Below the pieces are notes generated by a model. The model was not told where the DNA came from and ran no database searches. It saw only the letters and a program-made list of their open reading frames with translations. Positions 59,119 through 64,000 of a stretch of 64,000 bases of DNA are shown here, one piece after another (positions within the stretch are counted from its first letter, which is position 1; every line of letters begins with the position of its first letter). The stretch covers positions 1 through 64,000 of the forward strand of contig CANKMW010000011.1 of the NCBI GenBank assembly GCA_947483555.1, read 5' to 3'. A program made the translations under genes and the position numbers. This stretch comes from Myxococcales bacterium. GTDB taxonomy: Bacteria > Myxococcota_A > Polyangia > Haliangiales > Haliangiaceae.

Positions 59119-60618
59119 TCACTCGATCCCGCACTTCGCGGCCTTGTCGAGCGTCTTCGCGTCGAGGACACACTGGCGATCCTTGTCGGGCCAGTCTTCC
59201 TTCTCGCACTGGCTGAGGAACTGCTCGAGGAAGGCCTGCATGTTGGCCTTGATCTCCTCGAGCGCCGCCGCCTGCTGCTCCGGCGTCAGGCTGGCGAGCT
59301 GCTTCTCGGCCTCGACTCCGATCAACACGATCGCCTTCTCGGCGACCTGCTCGCACGTGATGGCGTGGCCGTCGGGCTCCGCGGGCTCATCGGGAGTCTC
59401 GAACGGCTGCACCTCCTCCTGCGCCTGACCTGGGTCCTGCGCTTCGCCGTCACCCGCCGGCTCGTCACCCGCGGGCGCCGGCGGCTCGTCGGGCGTCGGC
59501 GCCGGCGGCAGGCCCGGCACCGCCGGGGGCGTGGCCGGCGGCGCCACGGCGACGGCCGGATCGGCCGCCGAGTACTCGATCTCGTGCGCCGAGTTGTTGG
59601 TCAGGTGGGGCGCGATCAACTTCTGGAAGCTGCCCCGGATCTTGACGAACTCCTCGCCGCAGCGTTCGGCGCGCGCCTTGGGCAAGTTGCCCGACTCGAC
59701 GAAGCCGGCGTACTTGGTCGGGTTCGAGCCGTAGATCAGACACATGATGTTGTAGTAGCGCTGACCGTCGAAGGCGTGCTCGTCCCAGAACGGGGTCTCG
59801 TTGCCGCCGCTCTTCTGCTGCAGGTTGAACCAGTACGCGCCCGACAGCGCCATGCCGACGCCATCGTCGCCGGCCTCCATCAGCAGCAGCGTGGCGATCT
59901 GGTCCGCGGAGTCTTCCTCGCGGCCCATCGCCGGCAGGTCGAGCTGGTGGATGAGCGCGTGGCCGAGCTCGTGATAGAAGCCGAACAGGGTCGCGCCGAT
60001 CACCGCCTGGCCGAGCTGATCGTCGCTGGCGACGTTGCCCTTGAAGATGTCGACGAAGTACGAGAGCAGCTCGTAGCAGACGATGATGCGGCTGCGGTTG
60101 GGGTCGTAGAAGGCGTTGATGATGCCGCAGTCGACCAGCTGGATATCGACGGTGCGCGGCATCCGAATCGTCTGGTTGAGGCCCTGCGCCACCAGCTCGA
60201 ACACCTTGTGCTCCTCGAGCACGGTCCGGAACTGCTCGTGGACTTCCTTGGCGGACCTGGCGTAGGCGACCCGGAAGCCGGTCTGCTGGATGCCGGCGAA
60301 GCCGCGCACCGACTGGGTCGGCAGGCCATCGCTGGACACCGTGGCCGCGGTGACGGCAACGATCGGGGTGCCCGGCGCCGCCGGGTCGGGCGCGGTCGGG
60401 GCGGCGCCCAGCTTGGCCAGCTCCGCGCCCGCCTCGGTGCCCAGGCGCGAGGCCAGCGGCGGCGGCGGGGCATCGGCGTTCTTCGGCTTGGGATCCCACG
60501 GATCGTCGGCGGCGATGGCGGATCCCGAGCCGCCCGCTGTGCCGGCCGCTTGCTTCTTCTTGCAGCCGGCCATCGCGAGCGCGATGCCAGCGACGATCGT
60601 GAGGCAACGTCGAGTCAT
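59119..60618 (-). CDS. DUF4344-type metallopeptidase lipoprotein
   Basis: 499 aa. Lipobox LAMAGC (residues 14-19), Ala/Pro tether, then a domain with FGFYHELGHALIHQLDLP (HExxH at about residue 214) and GREEDSADQIATLLLM downstream supplying an acidic ligand, as in the DUF4344 putative metallopeptidases, plus QQKSGGNETPFWDEHAFDGQ. A Pro/Glu-rich linker leads to a helical C-terminal region (about 420-499) with three Cys. ATG at 60618 with TAAGCT (minus) ending 6 nt upstream. Convergent with the CBM48-like lipoprotein and divergent from the DUF4157 gene. Confidence 0.85.
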   Translation of the reverse strand: MTRRCLTIVAGIALAMAGCKKKQAAGTAGGSGSAIAADDPWDPKPKNADAPPPPLASRLGTEAGAELAKLGAAPTAPDPAAPGTPIVAVTAATVSSDGLPTQSVRGFAGIQQTGFRVAYARSAKEVHEQFRTVLEEHKVFELVAQGLNQTIRMPRTVDIQLVDCGIINAFYDPNRSRIIVCYELLSYFVDIFKGNVASDDQLGQAVIGATLFGFYHELGHALIHQLDLPAMGREEDSADQIATLLLMEAGDDGVGMALSGAYWFNLQQKSGGNETPFWDEHAFDGQRYYNIMCLIYGSNPTKYAGFVESGNLPKARAERCGEEFVKIRGSFQKLIAPHLTNNSAHEIEYSAADPAVAVAPPATPPAVPGLPPAPTPDEPPAPAGDEPAGDGEAQDPGQAQEEVQPFETPDEPAEPDGHAITCEQVAEKAIVLIGVEAEKQLASLTPEQQAAALEEIKANMQAFLEQFLSQCEKEDWPDKDRQCVLDAKTLDKAAKCGIE

Positions 60619-60624
60619 GCCAGG

Positions 60625-60630
60625 AGCTTA
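60625..60630 (-). promoter_or_regulatory. -10-like hexamer TAAGCT of the DUF4344 gene
   Basis: TAAGCT on the minus strand ends 6 nt before the ATG at 60618, so the transcript would start at the start codon. Confidence 0.4.
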
Positions 60631-60708
60631 GCAGCCCTGACCCATGCCATGATCGTGTCGGCAGCATGGGATCGGGCCGCCCAGGGTAGATCGGCGGGCC
60701 CGGGGACG

Positions 60709-60793
60709 TAGAATGAGGAGCGGATGGTTCACCCCGTCATGGGGGCGGGTCCAGCCGCGTGAACACCCGGCCCCACAGGGCCCGAGATAGGCT
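60709..60793 (+). promoter_or_regulatory. Two possible -10 elements before the DUF4157 gene
   Basis: TAGAAT (60709-60714) is the better match to consensus and would give a leader of about 80 nt. TAGGCT (60788-60793) ends 8 nt before the ATG at 60802, the spacing of the leaderless pattern. No -35 is convincing for either. Confidence 0.35.
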
Positions 60794-60801
60794 CCCGGCA
60801 G

Positions 60802-63800
60802 ATGGATCGTCTACGGCGACAGGACGCGGTCGGGGATGCGCGCGACCGCCGGATCGAGGTCCGCGCGGTCGAGCTGATCAAGGCCGGTCGTGACTGGCTG
60901 ACCGCGTTGATCGAGGCGACCCGCGAGGCCGAGGCCGGCGCGCGCGCCGGCCGCCAGCGCCCGGCCGGCAAGACCAACCGCACGTTGCCGCTCGACGCGC
61001 AGCTCGGCGTCCGTGGGCGGCGTGCCGCGGAGCGCGAGCCGGCGGCGGCCGACCACGGTCCCACGCTCTCGCTGTCGCTGCGGGCGCGGCTGACCGCGCT
61101 GCTCGGCTTCGATCCGGCGCGCACGTCGAGCGGCCCCGAGGCGAACGCATCGGCGGCCGCGACCGCCCAGACCGCCAGCCCTGACCTCGAGTTCGCCGCC
61201 GGCACCGCCACCGACACCGACGCACCGCCGCCGGCACGGCCGCGCGGTGTCGACCGGGTGCGTGCGGCCAAGACCCTCGCCGAGACCCTGGCGCTGCTCG
61301 ACGATCCCGAGGTCCCCGCCGACTTCGCGCGCCAGGCGGCGGTCGCCCACGCGCTGCGCGCCGCTGGCCCCGGCGACGCCCTCGACGACGATCTGCAGAG
61401 CGAGTTCGGCGATCGCCTCGGCGTGTCGCTCGACACCGTCCGCGTCCACAACGATCCGATCTCGACCCAGATCGTCGAGGCGCTCGGCAGCCGCGCCTTC
61501 GCCTTCGGTCGCCACCTCTTCTTCGCGCCCGGTGCCTACGCGCCGGCCAACGATGGCGGTCGCACGCTGATCGCCCACGAGCTGGCCCACGTGGCTCAGC
61601 AGCCGCGCGGCGAGGCCACCGACGCCGAGCACATCGCCCTCGGCCGGGACGGCGACGCCTACGAGCAGCAGGCCGACCACGCCGCTTCGCATCTGCTCGC
61701 CGGCCTGCGGCCGCAGGTGTCGCGGGCGCCAGTGGCGGCGCGCTTCGACGGCGGTGGCACCACCGTCAATCCCGAAGCCGTGTTGCGCAAGCACATCGGC
61801 CATGACGAAGGTCGCGCCAAGGACGCTCTCAAGCAGGCCGGCGCGAAGCGCGGGATGGTCGAGGGGATCATCCGCAACACGTTCGAGAAGGAACGCGCCG
61901 ACGAGATCATCAAGGGCGCACCGGCGGGCGGCGGCGGCGAGAAGGCGCCCGAGGTCAAGGGCAAGGGCGGTGCGCCGGCGGCCAAGGGCGGCAAGGCCGA
62001 CGCCAACGCCGGCAAGGGCGGCGACACCAAGGGCGGCGGGAGCAAGACCGGCGGCGGCGGCGGTGGCAACGCGGTCGGACAGAACGCAAAACCGGCCGGG
62101 CCGATGGGCGGGTTGTGCGAGGACCTCGGCATCAACGATCTGCCCGCCGATCAGCGCGACCTGATCATAGCCGAGCTGGCCGAGCACCAGGCGTGGGGCG
62201 CGGCCACCGCCGCGGTCGGCGCGCCGGGCTCGTACGAGCGGGCCGCGTTCATCGCCGGCCAGGCCACCCGTGGCCTCCTGCAGGGCGCGGCCACCGGCGC
62301 CGTCATGGGCGCTGCCATGGGGGTGGTGGGCGAGCTCGCCAAGCGCTACTGCCCGATCCCGGGCGTCGGCGCGATGATCGCCGGCGGCATGTCCGCCTAC
62401 GGTCTCGCCACCCGTGACTGGGGCGCGACCGGCGAGACCATCCGCAACTTCGGCCAGGGTGGCTCCAACTGGGAGATCATCGCCAACAGCCTGGCGTCGA
62501 TCTCCGAGGTCATCGACATCGTCGTCAACGTGATGAACGTCATCGCCGGTCTCATCGGCCTGATCTCGGCGGTGATGTGGCTCATCACCATCATCACCGT
62601 CGGCATCGCCTCGCCGCTGGCCGGTACGCTGTCGGCGATCGCGCTCGGCATCCTGACCGTGTCGGGTGTGCTCGACAACATCAACAACCTGATCCTGCAG
62701 CCGGTGATCCTGGTGTGCCGGATCATGCACACGATGCAGTCCGACGCCGACCCGCGCGAGATCGTCGGTCAGGGCGCCAAGATCGCCGACTCGGCGACCA
62801 AGATCGGCAGCGCGGTCGGTGGCTACCTGGCCGGCAAGGGCGTCGAACGCGGCGCCAAGCGTCTCGATGCCCGCGCCGCGGCGCGCGCCGACGCCCGCGC
62901 CGCGGCCCAGCCGAGCGCGCAAGCGACGCCGCAGCCAGCGGCGGCGCCACCGGCCGCCGCCGCACCCGCGGCCGCGCCGCATGTCGATCCCAACGCGCCA
63001 GCGCCGCATGTCGATCCCAACGCACCGGCGCCGCATGTCGATCCCAACGCGCCGGCGCCGCATGTCGATCCCAACGCGCCGGCGCCGGCCGCCGCGGCCG
63101 GAACGCCGGATCCCAACGCGCCGCGCACCGTCTGGCAGAAGCTCGGACTCGACGCCCGCACCAACGAGCAGCGACACCAGGATTCGCAGCGCACGTGGCG
63201 CGACCGGCTGGGCACCAACGCCACCAAGCTCGTTGACGCTGCGTCACCCCGGCAACAGGCACAGCGCTACGAAGACCAGGCGCGCCAGCACCTGGACGAG
63301 GCGCAGGCGCAACGCGACGACGCCGCGCAGCAGCGGCGGCAGCAGATCGACGATCAGCATCAGCAGCGGATCGACGACGCCCAGCAGGCCCGCGACGGCC
63401 GGGTCGGACGCGAGGTCGAGGCCCACGTGCAGGCGGCGAAGCGCAACCACACTGAGTCCCTGCAGCGCCTCCGCGAGGCCGGCGAGGCCAACGACCTGCG
63501 CCGGCAGCAGAGCGCCGAGAGCAGCGCCAAGCGGCACACCGACCGCGTCGCCGAGATCGAGGCCGAGCGGGGGCGGACCCAGCAGCGTCACGACGCGCGA
63601 CGCACCGATCTGGAGACTCGCTACCAGCAGGGGATGGCCGACGCCGCGCGGCTGGACAATCCCGACAACCCCAGCATGCGCACTCATGCCGAGGAGCACG
63701 CCCGGCAGCGACGTGCCGACGATCTGAAGTTCCTCGACCGCCAGGAGACCTGGGCCGACCAACGCCGCCAGCAGCAGACGGAGTCCGCGGACGGCGACCG

Positions 63801-64000
63801 CACCTGGAGTGATCAGCAGGCGCAGCGGGGGTGGCAGCGGGGGGAGCAGCGGCTAACCGAGAACTTCGAGACCGAGAGCCGGCGCACCGACGAGACGCTC
63901 GTCAGCCAGATTGGCACCAGCGAGCGGCGCGCCGACCGGTCGCAGCGCGACGCCACCACCGACGCCGACCGGGCGCGGGCCGGACGCGCCGACGAGCCAG
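60802..64000 (+). CDS. Large DUF4157 protein, partial (runs off the window)
   Basis: First 1,066 residues from ATG 60802. A helical N-terminus is followed by the DUF4157 domain (about 180-300): LQSEFGDRLGVSLDTVRVHN, AFAFGRHLFFAPGAYAP and HELAHVAQQ (HExxH at 259-263), a putative metallopeptidase module common in cargo of extracellular contractile injection systems. A Gly/Lys-rich linker (about 370-430) precedes a hydrophobic region with several membrane-type helices (about 490-630: IDIVVNVMNVIAGLIGLISA, WLITIITVGIASPLAGTLSA). Four PHVDPNAPA repeats and a very long Gln/Arg/Glu-rich coiled coil follow (about 770 onward). No stop is reached. No other injection-system gene is in the window. Confidence 0.85.
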   Translation, partial: MDRLRRQDAVGDARDRRIEVRAVELIKAGRDWLTALIEATREAEAGARAGRQRPAGKTNRTLPLDAQLGVRGRRAAEREPAAADHGPTLSLSLRARLTALLGFDPARTSSGPEANASAAATAQTASPDLEFAAGTATDTDAPPPARPRGVDRVRAAKTLAETLALLDDPEVPADFARQAAVAHALRAAGPGDALDDDLQSEFGDRLGVSLDTVRVHNDPISTQIVEALGSRAFAFGRHLFFAPGAYAPANDGGRTLIAHELAHVAQQPRGEATDAEHIALGRDGDAYEQQADHAASHLLAGLRPQVSRAPVAARFDGGGTTVNPEAVLRKHIGHDEGRAKDALKQAGAKRGMVEGIIRNTFEKERADEIIKGAPAGGGGEKAPEVKGKGGAPAAKGGKADANAGKGGDTKGGGSKTGGGGGGNAVGQNAKPAGPMGGLCEDLGINDLPADQRDLIIAELAEHQAWGAATAAVGAPGSYERAAFIAGQATRGLLQGAATGAVMGAAMGVVGELAKRYCPIPGVGAMIAGGMSAYGLATRDWGATGETIRNFGQGGSNWEIIANSLASISEVIDIVVNVMNVIAGLIGLISAVMWLITIITVGIASPLAGTLSAIALGILTVSGVLDNINNLILQPVILVCRIMHTMQSDADPREIVGQGAKIADSATKIGSAVGGYLAGKGVERGAKRLDARAAARADARAAAQPSAQATPQPAAAPPAAAAPAAAPHVDPNAPAPHVDPNAPAPHVDPNAPAPHVDPNAPAPAAAAGTPDPNAPRTVWQKLGLDARTNEQRHQDSQRTWRDRLGTNATKLVDAASPRQQAQRYEDQARQHLDEAQAQRDDAAQQRRQQIDDQHQQRIDDAQQARDGRVGREVEAHVQAAKRNHTESLQRLREAGEANDLRRQQSAESSAKRHTDRVAEIEAERGRTQQRHDARRTDLETRYQQGMADAARLDNPDNPSMRTHAEEHARQRRADDLKFLDRQETWADQRRQQQTESADGDRTWSDQQAQRGWQRGEQRLTENFETESRRTDETLVSQIGTSERRADRSQRDATTDADRARAGRADEP
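62977..63084 (+). repeat. Four 27-bp tandem repeats encoding PHVDPNAPA
   Basis: Four nearly identical 27-bp units (62977, 63004, 63031, 63058) in the DUF4157 gene, between the membrane region and the coiled coil (residues about 726-761). Confidence 0.9.

Overview
The window is very GC-rich and nearly fully coding, with G or C at most third codon positions. Two proteins carry MYXO-CTERM-type tails (small Cys cluster, one membrane segment, arginine run). There are also bacterial Ser/Thr kinases, a decayed RCC1-repeat lipoprotein, many single-gene lipoproteins and a DUF4157 protein. Together these point to a myxobacterium (Myxococcota), probably of the Haliangiales/Kofleriaceae type. No rRNA, tRNA, CRISPR array or insertion sequence was recognised.

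Layout. 0.2-3.8 kb: lysS and a lolC-type permease. 3.8-11.6 kb: a signalling block with a STAND ATPase fused to a winged-helix DNA-binding domain, a small coupled gene, two Ser/Thr kinases and a TPR membrane protein. 11.6-13.1 kb: a wrecked RCC1-repeat gene containing a 244-bp inversion. 13.4-19 kb: M1 aminopeptidase, a degenerate metzincin-like MYXO-CTERM protein, a lipoprotein and a frameshifted FHA remnant. 19.3-23.9 kb: radical SAM protein, rluF, a small beta-barrel protein, a VapBC/FitAB-type toxin-antitoxin pair and a GNAT acetyltransferase. 24-27.9 kb: lolD-bamA-skp behind a consensus sigma70 promoter. 27.9-30.3 kb: TerC-family protein and aspartate kinase. 30.3-35.9 kb: periplasmic binding-protein-like gene and a TPR protein, divergent from a TonB-dependent receptor. 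35.9-40.2 kb: two unknown genes, a hybrid histidine kinase and hisS. 40.2-45.4 kb: cinA-like gene divergent from pyrC-carA-unknown-TSP3 protein. 45.4-50.9 kb: two glutaredoxin-fold proteins, a beta-helix lipoprotein, a Uma2 nuclease and two small proteins. 50.9-58.5 kb: a sugar operon (GH15 enzyme, XylG-like ATPase, a XylH-XylF fusion, outer-membrane barrel) divergent from a CBM48-like lipoprotein. 59.1-60.6 kb: DUF4344 metalloprotease. 60.8 kb to the end: the first 1,066 residues of a large DUF4157 protein that runs off the window.

How genes work together. lolC, lolD, bamA and skp all serve outer-membrane biogenesis, but about 20 kb of accessory genes separates lolC from lolD. The 51-58 kb operon reads as glucan degradation (GH15), outer-membrane passage (barrel) and ABC uptake, with the binding protein tethered to the permease. 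pyrC and carA overlap and serve pyrimidine synthesis, but the dihydroorotase has lost a zinc-ligand histidine.

A recurring regulatory signal is a TAnnnT-like hexamer 6-11 nt before the start codon of a dozen genes. This implies leaderless or near-leaderless transcripts, and it helped choose starts such as cinA at 40979. The most system-like object is the DUF4157 protein at the right edge, a class often linked to extracellular contractile injection systems; the neighbouring genes needed to test that lie outside the window.
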